Made by a program: the position numbers and the translations under genes. Positions 36,338-44,537 of a stretch of DNA of 64,000 bases are shown here, piece by piece. The stretch's first letter is position 1. The number at the start of each line of letters is the position of its first letter. The stretch is from Chlamydia suis (GTDB lineage: Bacteria > Chlamydiota > Chlamydiia > Chlamydiales > Chlamydiaceae): the NCBI RefSeq assembly GCF_900169085.1, contig NZ_LT821323.1:992001-1056000 (forward strand), written 5' to 3'. The notes beneath the pieces were generated by a model. That model had not been told where the DNA came from. It was given only the letters and a program-made list of their open reading frames with translations, and did not search any database.

Positions 36338-36971
36338 ACAGCACCGAACCGAGTAGGGCAGCATAAGCTCCAGAAAGGATAAGAATAAGAAAATAGAAAT
36401 GCAGAAGTAAAACTAAACTCCATTTTCTAGACAAAGAAATGGGGAAAAAGGGGAGCGTAAGTCTCTTTTCTGGATCAAGAAAAACGCGAACAATGAGAAG
36501 GGCGCAGATCAAACTCTCTGGGCCGAAGAAAGCTTGGGAGCTGCCAATTAACCATAGGAAGGCCCAGATACTCATCCCAACCACGCCTACTTGAGTGGTA
36601 AGTAGAAAGACAAAGCGGCTCATTCCCATTTTTCGTATAATCGCATCCGTAGCCTTATAAAAGAGAATAAAATCTAGAGTATTGCGCATGAGTAGGCGTT
36701 GCGTGATTTCCAGGCTTTGGGAATCGTTAAGGTTTAGCGTATCGGCTGTAACAAGGGGATAGGTAACCCATTGCCAAAAATGATGTTGACTGATGCCTTT
36801 TACAGAGAGAGCTAACCACTCTATAGGCCCTTGCATTTGAAAAAAATATTGTAGGAAAAATGCTATAAAGGGCGCGGAGCAAGAAGTCGCCAGCACTAAA
36901 AGAGGGAGCCGTTTAAGAGCCCTACCTAATAAGGGTGTTTTTGTATATTTGTCAGGAAAGATAACTCTCAT
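36267..36971 (-). CDS. Polytopic membrane protein of unknown function (CT846 type)
   Basis: A 234-aa protein with about six hydrophobic segments. The start LLVLATSCSAPFIAFFLQY and the following HHFWQWVTYPLVT resemble the opening of rhomboid-like proteins, where a WQ-T-P-L motif precedes the helix bundle. No GxSG serine site or catalytic His is visible, so if related it is an inactive pseudoprotease. That relation is weak. ATG at 36971 lacks a clear binding site. The 3' end overlaps the small gene on the plus strand by 71 bases. Confidence 0.75.
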   Translation of the reverse strand: MRVIFPDKYTKTPLLGRALKRLPLLVLATSCSAPFIAFFLQYFFQMQGPIEWLALSVKGISQHHFWQWVTYPLVTADTLNLNDSQSLEITQRLLMRNTLDFILFYKATDAIIRKMGMSRFVFLLTTQVGVVGMSIWAFLWLIGSSQAFFGPESLICALLIVRVFLDPEKRLTLPFFPISLSRKWSLVLLLHFYFLILILSGAYAALLGSVLSMALAVFFCYQENLPNPYRGLYR

Positions 36972-37069
36972 GAAGGAGAGGCCTTTTTACAAAAGTGTTT
37001 ATAATAGGCCCTATTATCTAGGCTAAGTTTTTGGCTGTCAATATTCCTTTGTCTCGACAATTTGTTTTT

Positions 37070-37099
37070 TTTAGGCGCAAAGGGCCCCCTTGCGCCTAA
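37070..37099. repeat. Strong hairpin downstream of the CT847-type gene
   Basis: TAGGCGCAAAGGG and CCCTTGCGCCTA form a GC-rich stem with a single bulged A. On the minus strand, where the CT847-type gene ends at 37103, T-richness lies before and not after the stem; on the plus strand ATTTTT follows. It may protect the 3' end or act as an unusual terminator. Confidence 0.55.
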
Positions 37100-37102
37100 T
37101 TT

Positions 37103-37621
37103 TTAATCAGAGGGAGAAGTTGTTAGATTTGCTTTTATCGTTAAATCAACAAGAGAGGAGAGCAGAGCAGAAACCGCTTGAAGAATTTGCATAGATTCAG
37201 AGGAAGTCGCGTTCACGGATTTTTGGTTTGCTTGAGCGCGCTGTTGAGCTGCTGATAACTCTTGTTGGATAAGTTCCCTGTTTGCTGTGATTTGTTGATT
37301 AGACGTTTGGAACGCTTGGATTGTAGTGTTATTAGTGTATTCGTCGTTAGAGCCTTGTTTTTTTATCAAGGAAGGAACGTATAACAAGGGAAGGTTAATA
37401 AGCTCTTTCGTTTTACGCTGTTGTTCCAGAGTGTTTTCTTGCAAAACTGCCATGATTGCATGACTGTAGTCTGTGGTGGATATAGAAAGCTGAAGCATGA
37501 CTGCAATGCAAAAATACATAGCAGATTGTTTATTGATTTCGATGGATGCAGGCTCCATTAATGTAGAGTCTGGTATGACAATGTTTTTCTCTGGAAGAGT
37601 GGGTATGATTGCACTACTCAT
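37103..37621 (-). CDS. Small Gln/Asn-rich protein, probable type III effector (CT847 type)
   Basis: A 172-aa protein with no signal peptide. An extended N-terminus (IPTLPEKNIVIPDS) is followed by a semi-hydrophobic stretch (AMYFCIAVMLQLSI, ~34-47) and a Gln/Asn/Ala-rich helical half with heptad-like spacing (IQQELSAAQQRAQANQK), ending in LLSSLVDLTIKANL. GAGGG lies before the ATG. By position it is CT847, reported in C. trachomatis as a late type III substrate that binds host GCIP (recalled). It is the last of three adjacent genes of the same design, so they probably arose by duplication. Confidence 0.8.
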   Translation of the reverse strand: MSSAIIPTLPEKNIVIPDSTLMEPASIEINKQSAMYFCIAVMLQLSISTTDYSHAIMAVLQENTLEQQRKTKELINLPLLYVPSLIKKQGSNDEYTNNTTIQAFQTSNQQITANRELIQQELSAAQQRAQANQKSVNATSSESMQILQAVSALLSSLVDLTIKANLTTSPSD

Positions 37622-37635
37622 TGGGATTCCCTCTT

Positions 37636-38148
37636 TTAAATGTTTGCGATCAAACTTACGATTTGTGAAAACGTTTGAATGAGCGCCTGACCAACTTGTA
37701 GAGACTGTTGGATGATGTTGTTGTTTGTGTTTAAGTTACTGGAAATGACTTGAGAGGCGTTTCCTAGTCCAGATATTTGGTTTTGGATTGCCTGTCTAGA
37801 AGCTCCTACAGCTTGGTTAACAGATTGTACGTTTTGCAAATAGGCGGAGTTTTGAGAGTTCACTTGGTTTTTAGGAATAGTAACGTATTGGTATAGAGCT
37901 TCCTCGTTATTCAAGAAAGTTTGTGCCGCAGCATTTGCTTGTAGCTGTTCTGCAACCAAAGCCAAGTTGTTTTGTGCTACAAGAACAGATTGATAAATGT
38001 AGTACACGGTCACAATGAGAGGGTTAGAATCTTTAGAAAAGCGAGCTATGATTTCATCTGCGGTTGCGGAGTTAGTCGTGCCTGTAACAGGTGGGGTTTC
38101 TGGTAATTCTACGACAGCTTTCACTGGTTCTTGGAAAATATTCCACAT
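37636..38148 (-). CDS. Small Gln/Asn-rich protein, paralogue of neighbours (CT848 type)
   Basis: A 170-aa protein: loose N-terminus with LPETPPVTG, a hydrophobic stretch NPLIVTVYYIYQSVLVAQ (~41-58), then a long Gln/Asn/Ser-rich helical half (SRQAIQNQISGLGNASQ and NTNNNIIQQSLQVG) and a hydrophobic end. The layout matches both flanking genes. It is separated from its neighbours by 14 and 28 bp, so all three are probably one transcript. Function unknown; co-secretion with the CT847-type protein is inferred from context. Confidence 0.75.
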   Translation of the reverse strand: MWNIFQEPVKAVVELPETPPVTGTTNSATADEIIARFSKDSNPLIVTVYYIYQSVLVAQNNLALVAEQLQANAAAQTFLNNEEALYQYVTIPKNQVNSQNSAYLQNVQSVNQAVGASRQAIQNQISGLGNASQVISSNLNTNNNIIQQSLQVGQALIQTFSQIVSLIANI

Positions 38149-38176
38149 GGTTCTGCCTCAAAATTAGTCTACGGGG

Positions 38177-38656
38177 TTAAGACAGGGGTTTGTTTAATTG
38201 GTTAACAGTGCTTCCTACGGAGTTCAACGTTTTGATGAAAGAGGAGTTCTGTTGGGCGATCTGTTGCATGATATTGATGTTCGTAGAGGCGTGGGAGAGG
38301 ATAATTTGTCCGTTTTGTCTAGCTGTTACTAATTGGTCTTGAATGTTAGAGCGTTGTGCAGAATAGTTTTGGTTCTGGTTTTGTACTCGTGTGATTTCAT
38401 CTTCTTTAGCTCCAGCACCAACAACAGCGTATTTGATACGATTAGTTTCTTGGTTTAATTCTTGTTGGATATTAGTATTGTCGTTGAGTTGTTGAGACTG
38501 TGTGAGAACTGTTTGTTGACGTATTTCTACAGCTTCTAAAAGAAGAGAGTAAATGCTGAATAAAAGTTCTGCCATCGGAGGAGTTCTCAGAGGCTCTAAA
38601 GGGGGTAAAGAGGAGACATATTTTGTATCTTCTGCCGGAGAGATTGGTAGTGACAT
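38177..38656 (-). CDS. Small Gln/Asn-rich protein, paralogue of neighbours (CT849 type)
   Basis: A 159-aa protein and first gene of the three-gene set. The N-terminus is Pro-rich (SLPPLEPLRTPPM), followed by LLFSIYSLLLEAVEIRQQ (~31-48), then a Gln/Asn-rich helical region (NTNIQQELNQETNRIKY and QRSNIQDQLVTARQNG). Upstream is a very AT-rich 330-bp gap that should hold the shared promoter. No membrane helix or enzyme motif is seen. Function unknown. Confidence 0.75.
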   Translation of the reverse strand: MSLPISPAEDTKYVSSLPPLEPLRTPPMAELLFSIYSLLLEAVEIRQQTVLTQSQQLNDNTNIQQELNQETNRIKYAVVGAGAKEDEITRVQNQNQNYSAQRSNIQDQLVTARQNGQIILSHASTNINIMQQIAQQNSSFIKTLNSVGSTVNQLNKPLS

Positions 38657-38987
38657 ATTCTAAAAAATTTTTTTGGTTTTTTATTTTTTATTTTACCAGC
38701 AATTTCTCTCTTTAATAAAAATAATAATTTGTTTTAAAAGTATGCCTCTTATTTAACCCTCTTTCTTTTAAGTGCTAATAGCCTTGAGAGGGGGATAGAG
38801 GCCTTCCTTTTTTGTTCGACTGAAAAAGTTAGAACTACTGTCCGTAATGGGAGTTTTTGTCCAAAGTAAGGGTTGGCAGGAATTGCCTGAATTGGGAGGT
38901 AAATAATAGTAATTAAGTGTCTTAAAACTCTTTGCGGGGATTGCAGAGAGCTTTGGGATGAGAAATATTTTCCGGTAAGGGGGCTGT
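38657..38987. other. AT-rich intergenic region between divergent genes
   Basis: This 331-bp gap separates the CT849-type gene (minus) from the 62-aa gene (plus). The 100 bases next to the minus-strand gene are strongly A/T-rich, typical of chlamydial promoters, but I could not pick one promoter with confidence. A loose inverted repeat CCCTCT/AGAGGG spans about 38757-38789. No gene is seen. Confidence 0.4.
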
Positions 38988-39176
38988 GTGGCAGAGGTTC
39001 AGAGCTGCGAGCAATTGGATTTTTTAGAAGGGGATGATATTAATGCCTATGTGGTATTAACTTGTGGGAAACCCTCGGCAGATGGAAAGATGCAGGTCGA
39101 GATGGTTTATGAGGGAGATCGAGAATTAGTTAGCTTTTTGTTAACTAAAGCGTTGGCTTCTTTAGAGCAGCCCTAA
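38988..39176 (+). CDS. Small chlamydial protein of unknown function (62 aa)
   Basis: An acidic 62-aa protein starting at GTG 38988, preceded by TAAGGGGG, a strong ribosome binding site. The sequence (AEVQSCEQLDFLEG, then GKPSADGKMQVEMVYEGD) is compact and has no membrane segment. It lies 18 bp before the CT850-type gene, so the two are probably cotranscribed. It matches the small gene often listed as CT849.1 (recalled). Confidence 0.7.
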   Translation: MAEVQSCEQLDFLEGDDINAYVVLTCGKPSADGKMQVEMVYEGDRELVSFLLTKALASLEQP

Positions 39177-39194
39177 ACAAAAAAGAGGATTCTA

Positions 39195-40409
39195 ATGGGA
39201 TTCGGAACTGTAGGGGGAAAGGGGAAAGCTTGGATGTCTTTTTTCCTAAGGCCTCTGCAGAACCTTGAAGTTGGGCTTTTCGCGATACCCATTGTTTTGT
39301 TGTTAGGGGAGATCCGCTGTCTATCGCTGATCTCCTCGGTGCCTCTCGCGCTCATTTTGGGTGTTATAGGTATCTTTGTTGCTTTGGTTTCTTTTTTTCG
39401 TAGTTGGGGATATGGAATAGCTGTTATAGGGGCAGTGTTTCTTGGCCTAACTTTTTACCACCATTTCCCTATATCCATTTTTTGGGGAGGGATGCTTACT
39501 GTCACGTTCGTTCTTTCCCTAGGAGTGCTTTTGCTGAGCATTTTCTTTGTAGAAGGGCTTATTGAGGAGAAAACAATATCCTTAACAAACATGACAGCTT
39601 TTCTCGATAAACTTCAAGAATCCTATAATCATGAAGTGCAAGAACGGAAAGACGGAGAGCTTCTTTACCAAGGCCGGGTAGCTGCTTTGGAAAAGGAGCT
39701 TTCTGTTTGTAGTGAGCGGCTTCAAGAGGTTTCTAAGAAATATTCGCATGCAAATGAAGATTTGCAGGTTCTTATTGATCAGCGGGATAGTTGGGTGAAA
39801 GACTATATGACGTTGCATCAAGAGTACATCCGTGTTGTTGCTGGGGATGAAGAGAACTCGCTTTTTCCTTGGAAAGTTTTTCAAGGATATTCTCAAGAAG
39901 AGGTGGAGCATCTAAGGCAGTCTCGAGATGCTGAAAGGGTGGCGCATTTAGAAAAAATGTGTGAGAAGGAGCATAGCGAGAAGTGCTTTGCTGAAGAGCG
40001 TTTAGAAAAGGCTTTGTCGGATTTGCTGGAAGCAACTCGTTGTAAAGAAGGCTTAGAGCAAAAGCTTCTTCAAAAAGAGGAAGAGATAGCAGCTTTAAAA
40101 CAAGAACTTGCTATAGAAAGAGTTCAAGGCTCTTCAGCTGATCATGAAAGGGCTAGTTATAAAGGGATGTATTTGCAGTTAAGAGAGCAGTTCAAAGTTA
40201 AAGATGCTTTTCTTAAAAAGGCTAGACGGGAATGCTTTTTGGCTCAAGAACAGCTATTAGTGTTAAAACGAGAAGAAGAGGAAAAAGCCTCAGATCTGTC
40301 TACAATGGATAGTTTCGCTATTATTCAAAATCTTTTGTTGCAGATTGAGGCTTTAGAAGAAGAAATTATCTGTCTAGAAGAGTTAGTACTTCATAACCAG
40401 AATCCGTGA
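39195..40409 (+). CDS. Probable inclusion membrane protein with coiled coil (CT850 type)
   Basis: A 404-aa protein with four hydrophobic segments in the first ~125 residues (VGLFAIPIVLLLGEI, VPLALILGVIGIFVALVSF, GIAVIGAVFLGLTFY, MLTVTFVLSLGVLLLSIFF) and a long charged coiled coil (~130-400) rich in Glu, Lys and Gln. This layout, two paired hydrophobic hairpins plus a cytosolic coil, is that of Inc proteins. C. trachomatis CT850 has been reported as an Inc that binds the dynein light chain DYNLT1 (recalled); binding by this version is inferred. The last 44 bases overlap the convergent map gene. Confidence 0.8.
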   Translation: MGFGTVGGKGKAWMSFFLRPLQNLEVGLFAIPIVLLLGEIRCLSLISSVPLALILGVIGIFVALVSFFRSWGYGIAVIGAVFLGLTFYHHFPISIFWGGMLTVTFVLSLGVLLLSIFFVEGLIEEKTISLTNMTAFLDKLQESYNHEVQERKDGELLYQGRVAALEKELSVCSERLQEVSKKYSHANEDLQVLIDQRDSWVKDYMTLHQEYIRVVAGDEENSLFPWKVFQGYSQEEVEHLRQSRDAERVAHLEKMCEKEHSEKCFAEERLEKALSDLLEATRCKEGLEQKLLQKEEEIAALKQELAIERVQGSSADHERASYKGMYLQLREQFKVKDAFLKKARRECFLAQEQLLVLKREEEEKASDLSTMDSFAIIQNLLLQIEALEEEIICLEELVLHNQNP

Positions 40410-41241
40410 TCAGGACAGCGTGCTCCCACTGCGCGCTAGGTTGATTGTCGCAAGTTCGCGCTTCCCAGTGGTTCGTGGGATCAATGATACCTTCTTTCTT
40501 CCCTACGTTGATCATGGGTTCAATAGTGAAGATCATGCCGGGGGCCAAAGGAATTTGACAAGAGTTTCTGTGGTGTGCCACATAGGGGTTTTCGTGAAAT
40601 TGTATTCCTACGCCATGTCCTACGAATTGGTCAACAACTGAGAACCCGTATTTGGCTGCACAATTTTCAATGACTTCGCCGATCTCATAGAGAGGAAGAT
40701 TAGGTTCTAGTATAGAGATCGCAGCATTCAGAGCTTCTAAAGAGGCTTCACAGACCTTTTTTTTGATTTCAGGAACTTCCCCAATCATAACCATTCGGCT
40801 GCAGTCCCCATAAAATCCATCTACAATGCAGGAAACATCAATGTTCATAATGTCTCCTTGTTTTAAAGGAATGTCATTTGGGATTCCATGACAAATGACT
40901 TCATTAAGAGAAGTGCAGATAGTTTTGGGAAAGGGAGGGTGCCCATAGTTCAGGGGAGCTGGAATGGCGTGGTAGCGTTTGTGTAAATCGCGAGATAGTT
41001 GATCGAGTTCGTTGGTTGTCACGCCCTCTTTAGCGGCTTCGCATAAAGCGTCAAGAATTTGAGCGGTAACTTGGCAAGCTTTACGAATCTTCTCTATCTG
41101 CTCTGGAGTTTTGAGCATAATATCGTAACGAGAAGCATAAAGCTGTCTCAGGTTGTCGCTAGGATTTTCTGGTTTCATAGGGTAGTGGCAGTGTTTCCAT
41201 TTTTTTTGACTGCCACACCAGCAAGGACTGTTTCTTTTCAT
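40366..41241 (-). CDS. map: Methionine aminopeptidase with N-terminal SEC-C-like zinc motif
   Basis: Removes initiator Met from new proteins. I start at ATG 41241 (291 aa); the upstream frame adds only unrelated sequence. Residues 1-25 hold CWCGSQKKWKHCH, a SEC-C-type zinc knuckle. The type I catalytic fold follows, with metal ligands Asp in NIDVSCIVDGFYGDCSR, His in GHGVGIQFHE and Glu in FTIEPMINVG and WEHAVLIT. Bacterial MetAPs with this motif are a minority form, and the motif may bind ribosomes. The final 44 bases overlap the convergent CT850-type gene. No clear Shine-Dalgarno sequence was found. Confidence 0.95.
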   Translation of the reverse strand: MKRNSPCWCGSQKKWKHCHYPMKPENPSDNLRQLYASRYDIMLKTPEQIEKIRKACQVTAQILDALCEAAKEGVTTNELDQLSRDLHKRYHAIPAPLNYGHPPFPKTICTSLNEVICHGIPNDIPLKQGDIMNIDVSCIVDGFYGDCSRMVMIGEVPEIKKKVCEASLEALNAAISILEPNLPLYEIGEVIENCAAKYGFSVVDQFVGHGVGIQFHENPYVAHHRNSCQIPLAPGMIFTIEPMINVGKKEGIIDPTNHWEARTCDNQPSAQWEHAVLITDSGYEVLTLLDR

Positions 41242-41305
41242 AAAAGGAGTCAAAAGGAGTGGTTTCTGATAGTTCTTGTCTTCTCTATAGGAATAGAGAA
41301 TTGCT

Positions 41306-41914
41306 CTAAGGCATAACATAATATCCTATATTGAAAGCTATGGAAATAGCTTTTAACGTAAGGTTAATAGCCATTAAAGCTAAGCTAACGCTAAACAAGC
41401 GTTCCAAAGCTAGTAACCCCATTTGGCCAAATAATCGGTTGAGGGAACTAGAACAAAGAAGAGTGATTAGGGAGAAGAGCCAGGCGAGTAAAATAGCTCC
41501 TAAAACAATTTCTTTAGGGAATGTGCCTTCTTCCATATGTCCTAAGGTAGATGTAATCATAGCGGGGCCTGTAATTACAGGAAATGCTAAAGGGAAGAAG
41601 ACTGGCTCATCTTTATCTAAAGCTTCCGTTTGGGAAGGAAGAGCTTGCATCATATTAATAGCGAGAACTCCGAGAAGGAGGCCGCCTGTTAACTGAAAGG
41701 CTGGTAGTGTGATTTCTAGTAAACGGAAGAATCCTCGACCAAACGTTATAAATACAAATAATAAGATCAGAGCAAAGATGGACTCCCGTAGAATGATGCG
41801 CTGCTGTTTTCGGAAAGAGAATTTTTTTAACAGTGCAATGAAAATCGGTAAGGAGCCTAGAGCGTTAAAAAGGGTATAAAAAAGTAAAGTAAGACGAAAC
41901 AGGGAGTGTAGCAT
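41306..41914 (-). CDS. MarC-family integral membrane protein
   Basis: A 202-aa protein with about six helices. The family core is plain: FNALGSLPIFIALLKKF at the start, then RESIFALILLFVF, QLTGGLLLGVLAINM and FFPLAFPVITGPAMIT. MarC proteins have no settled function despite an old link to antibiotic resistance. It lies 14 bp after a shorter, divergent paralogue and 64 bp before map, all on the minus strand. By position it is the yhgN-like gene CT852 (recalled). Confidence 0.88.
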   Translation of the reverse strand: MLHSLFRLTLLFYTLFNALGSLPIFIALLKKFSFRKQQRIILRESIFALILLFVFITFGRGFFRLLEITLPAFQLTGGLLLGVLAINMMQALPSQTEALDKDEPVFFPLAFPVITGPAMITSTLGHMEEGTFPKEIVLGAILLAWLFSLITLLCSSSLNRLFGQMGLLALERLFSVSLALMAINLTLKAISIAFNIGYYVMP

Positions 41915-41928
41915 AAAGATACTTGCTT

Positions 41929-42528
41929 CTATAGGAATGTTTGCTGCAGACCAGATACAAGGAGCTGGGCTCCTACGATAACAACAGCGAGTCCTAAAAT
42001 GGTTTGTGAGGCAATGATTGCTTGAGACCCTTTCTTACTGGTTAGGTGGAGAACAAGGGTGGTTACGGTCATCATCAGCCAGGAGAGGCATAGCAGTGCA
42101 CAAATTATAAAAAAGGGGAGGTGTTGCGTGGTTAATGGGGCGCAGGCACATAACCATGAGGGGCCAACCATCAAAGGAAGCGCAATAGGGGCTATCTTAG
42201 GCGCACGGGAAAGAGACGAAAGTTTCTCCCAACGGGAGGGTTGAGTATTTCGAAGAATAGCTCGTAGTCCCACGAACATCACACCACATCCTCCAACAAC
42301 AGTAGTTGCACAAGCCGGCGTCTGCAAGGAGTAGATGAGTCCTGATAGCGCGGGATAAAGAACGAATGATCCGAGAAGAGCAAAAAAACTTTCTCGGATC
42401 AGTAGCAGAGCCTTGCTCTTTCTGGATAAATTCTCAAGGATTCTATTCAAAACCTCAACGTTAGTCATAGAATCTGCCGCTAAAAATAAAATACAACTTT
42501 GAGACAATAGAAAGAATGACCAGTCCAT
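41929..42528 (-). CDS. Divergent MarC-like membrane protein
   Basis: A 199-aa membrane protein with the same order of segments as its neighbour: ADSMTNVEVLNRILENLS for the first loop, RESFFALLGSFVLYP, TTVVGGCGVMFVGLRAI and IAPIALPLMVGPSWL. Identity to the MarC neighbour is low but collinear, so this is an old tandem duplicate. The usual FxPxxxPxxxGPA box is altered. It is the first gene of the map cluster on this strand. Function unknown. Confidence 0.75.
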   Translation of the reverse strand: MDWSFFLLSQSCILFLAADSMTNVEVLNRILENLSRKSKALLLIRESFFALLGSFVLYPALSGLIYSLQTPACATTVVGGCGVMFVGLRAILRNTQPSRWEKLSSLSRAPKIAPIALPLMVGPSWLCACAPLTTQHLPFFIICALLCLSWLMMTVTTLVLHLTSKKGSQAIIASQTILGLAVVIVGAQLLVSGLQQTFL

Positions 42529-42705
42529 AAAAGACTCTAGTACGGGGGTTGATTAAGCCTCGAAAGAAAAGATTTTCGGAACCATGCAATCTCAAAGACT
42601 TCGGGATTGCCAGGAAGAGTGTAGTTCAAACTAAGATTTAGAGAAATAGAAAAGGACTATAGAAACCTCGTTGTAAGAATGAAAAAATTTTTTGTTTGGA
42701 GAGAA

Positions 42706-44487
42706 TCAGGCTGTATGCCTTGAATCCTCCGAGTCATAGGAAACAAACTTTTCGATGTCAAAAGAATCTATAGCAGCCTGAAGATCGGGATAAGTGGAAG
42801 ATAGTGTTGAGAGAAGATCTTGTAGTAAAGCTAACGGTAAAGGTGCTTGTGTTGTTGCAAGTAAAGGAATGGTCGTCTCCCACTGCGCCTGCTCATAGGA
42901 TAGTACCTTAGGCGCATCTTTGGTAGCTTCCGCATAGATAGCAAAAGCTTCTTGAGGATGTTCACGACAAAAATTTAAACTGCGAGATAAAGCTTTTTGC
43001 ATGCTAAGAAGGTTTGTGCGTGTTGTAGCTTGAGATCCTCTTTTCCCGCAAATAAGGAGTTGTGGGCCTGTTGGTGATCCGTAGGTATCGGAAAGGAAGC
43101 AACCGGTAGGCTTCCCTTTCAAAGAAATAGTTACCCCTTCAATGTTGTAAAAGGCACCATACAAGAAGTCAATTTGGTGGGTGAGCATAGGAGAAATCAT
43201 ATCCGCGCTCACGTTTTTGATTTCTGATGGTACAACATGATGCTTGCGTAAAGCCTCCAATAGATGAAGGAGGTTTTTAGAATCATTAAGGCAAAAGCCA
43301 AGCACGCGGCCGTTGAGATCCTCGAGGTTCTCAATACCGTCTTGTTTTCGATAAATGAGTCCCTGCAAAGAGCTATCGATGAGTCTACCAACAACCTGAA
43401 TCGGAGCTCCTCTGATAGCGGCTTTTAGAATTCCCAAGCTGTGGTAGAGCGTGTAATCCACTTTTTCAAGAAGGAGATGGGGGAGAGAAGAGCTGGTATC
43501 GGTATTTTTTTTCAGGGTTAAAGAGATCCCTTCATCTAAGAAAAATCCTTTTTTTTGGCCCACATAAAGGGGAATGTGATTGGGATTAGGGGTCCAGTCT
43601 AGGAGCAGAGTAAAGGATTTTGTGGAGGGGAAAGTAGATTCTTGGGGCTTCTCTTTCAAGCAGAGTGCTCCAGTGGTTCCGATGATCAAAATAGGAAAAA
43701 TTAAGGCAAATCGCTTCCTTTTTGGTAAAGATTTGGGGGAGCTTTTTGCCATTCTGAAAAAAAAGAATGCGGTGCGCTCAAGAAGAAGAATGCCATAAAA
43801 CAAGCTTAGGGTGAGCAGGGTAAGTACAGATAGACCTGCTAGAGCCATTGCCATGTCATAATTTCTTCGACTTTCTAAGATCAGAATCCCTAGACCAGAC
43901 TGAGCCGCAACCCACTCTCCAGCAATTGTGGCGAATCCTGCTGCACTCATAGCAATCTTTAGTCCAGAGAAAATATGGGGGAGTCCATAAGGAACTCTTA
44001 GTTTGAGAAGTGTCTGCCAGGTTGTCGCTTGATGAAGGAAAAATTGCTCTAAAAATTCTTCAGGAACATTTTTGATTCCTTGATGAATCGTTAATGCTAA
44101 GGGGAAAAAAATACTTAAAGCTGTTGGAATGATAACAGCCTTGGTTCCCCAACCAAACCAAAGAACAACTAAAGGAGCTAGAGTAAACATAGGCAGACAT
44201 TGCACAAGAATACACAAGGGGTGTAATACCCCCTGGGTGGAGGGAAATAGAAGCAAGACTGCGGAGAGGATGATTGCAAGTAGTAAAGCTAAAAAAAATC
44301 CTCCTAAAATGTTCTGAGCTGTATACCAAAAGTGGTGAAGCAGTATCTGGGAGGAGTTGATCCCCGTCGTAAACACCTTAGATGGAGGTGGGCATATAAA
44401 GCCGAAATTAGAGTGATTTCGGGCAGAAAATTCCCAAAATCCAATCAAAAAGAGGATTATGAATCCATAGCTAAACAATTTTTTCAT
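42706..44487 (-). CDS. Fused ABC permease and NMT1/THI5-like binding protein (ThiX-ThiY-like)
   Basis: Two transport parts in one 593-aa chain. Residues ~1-260 form an SsuC/ThiX-type permease with about six helices and the conserved cytosolic loop ending GEWVAAQSGLGILI. A membrane segment (~261-280) is followed by a periplasmic NMT1/THI5-type binding domain starting LLLDWTPNPNHIPLYVGQKKG (~290-310) and running to the end. LDWTPN.NH is the signature of pyrimidine/thiamine precursor binding proteins. No ATPase gene is adjacent. The likely substrate is a thiamine pyrimidine precursor or relative, but aromatic or sulfonate-like ligands remain possible. Position matches CT854 (recalled). Confidence 0.85.
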   Translation of the reverse strand: MKKLFSYGFIILFLIGFWEFSARNHSNFGFICPPPSKVFTTGINSSQILLHHFWYTAQNILGGFFLALLLAIILSAVLLLFPSTQGVLHPLCILVQCLPMFTLAPLVVLWFGWGTKAVIIPTALSIFFPLALTIHQGIKNVPEEFLEQFFLHQATTWQTLLKLRVPYGLPHIFSGLKIAMSAAGFATIAGEWVAAQSGLGILILESRRNYDMAMALAGLSVLTLLTLSLFYGILLLERTAFFFFRMAKSSPKSLPKRKRFALIFPILIIGTTGALCLKEKPQESTFPSTKSFTLLLDWTPNPNHIPLYVGQKKGFFLDEGISLTLKKNTDTSSSLPHLLLEKVDYTLYHSLGILKAAIRGAPIQVVGRLIDSSLQGLIYRKQDGIENLEDLNGRVLGFCLNDSKNLLHLLEALRKHHVVPSEIKNVSADMISPMLTHQIDFLYGAFYNIEGVTISLKGKPTGCFLSDTYGSPTGPQLLICGKRGSQATTRTNLLSMQKALSRSLNFCREHPQEAFAIYAEATKDAPKVLSYEQAQWETTIPLLATTQAPLPLALLQDLLSTLSSTYPDLQAAIDSFDIEKFVSYDSEDSRHTA

Positions 44488-44537
44488 GAGGGGGAAAAAA
44501 GATTCCGTTAGTGAAGAATCATAGGGGAAGGGAGCAT

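Noticed and set aside
36267-36971. Active rhomboid protease in the CT846-type protein
   Set aside because: The opening resembles rhomboid-like proteins, but no GxSG serine or catalytic His was found, so an active protease call is not supported.
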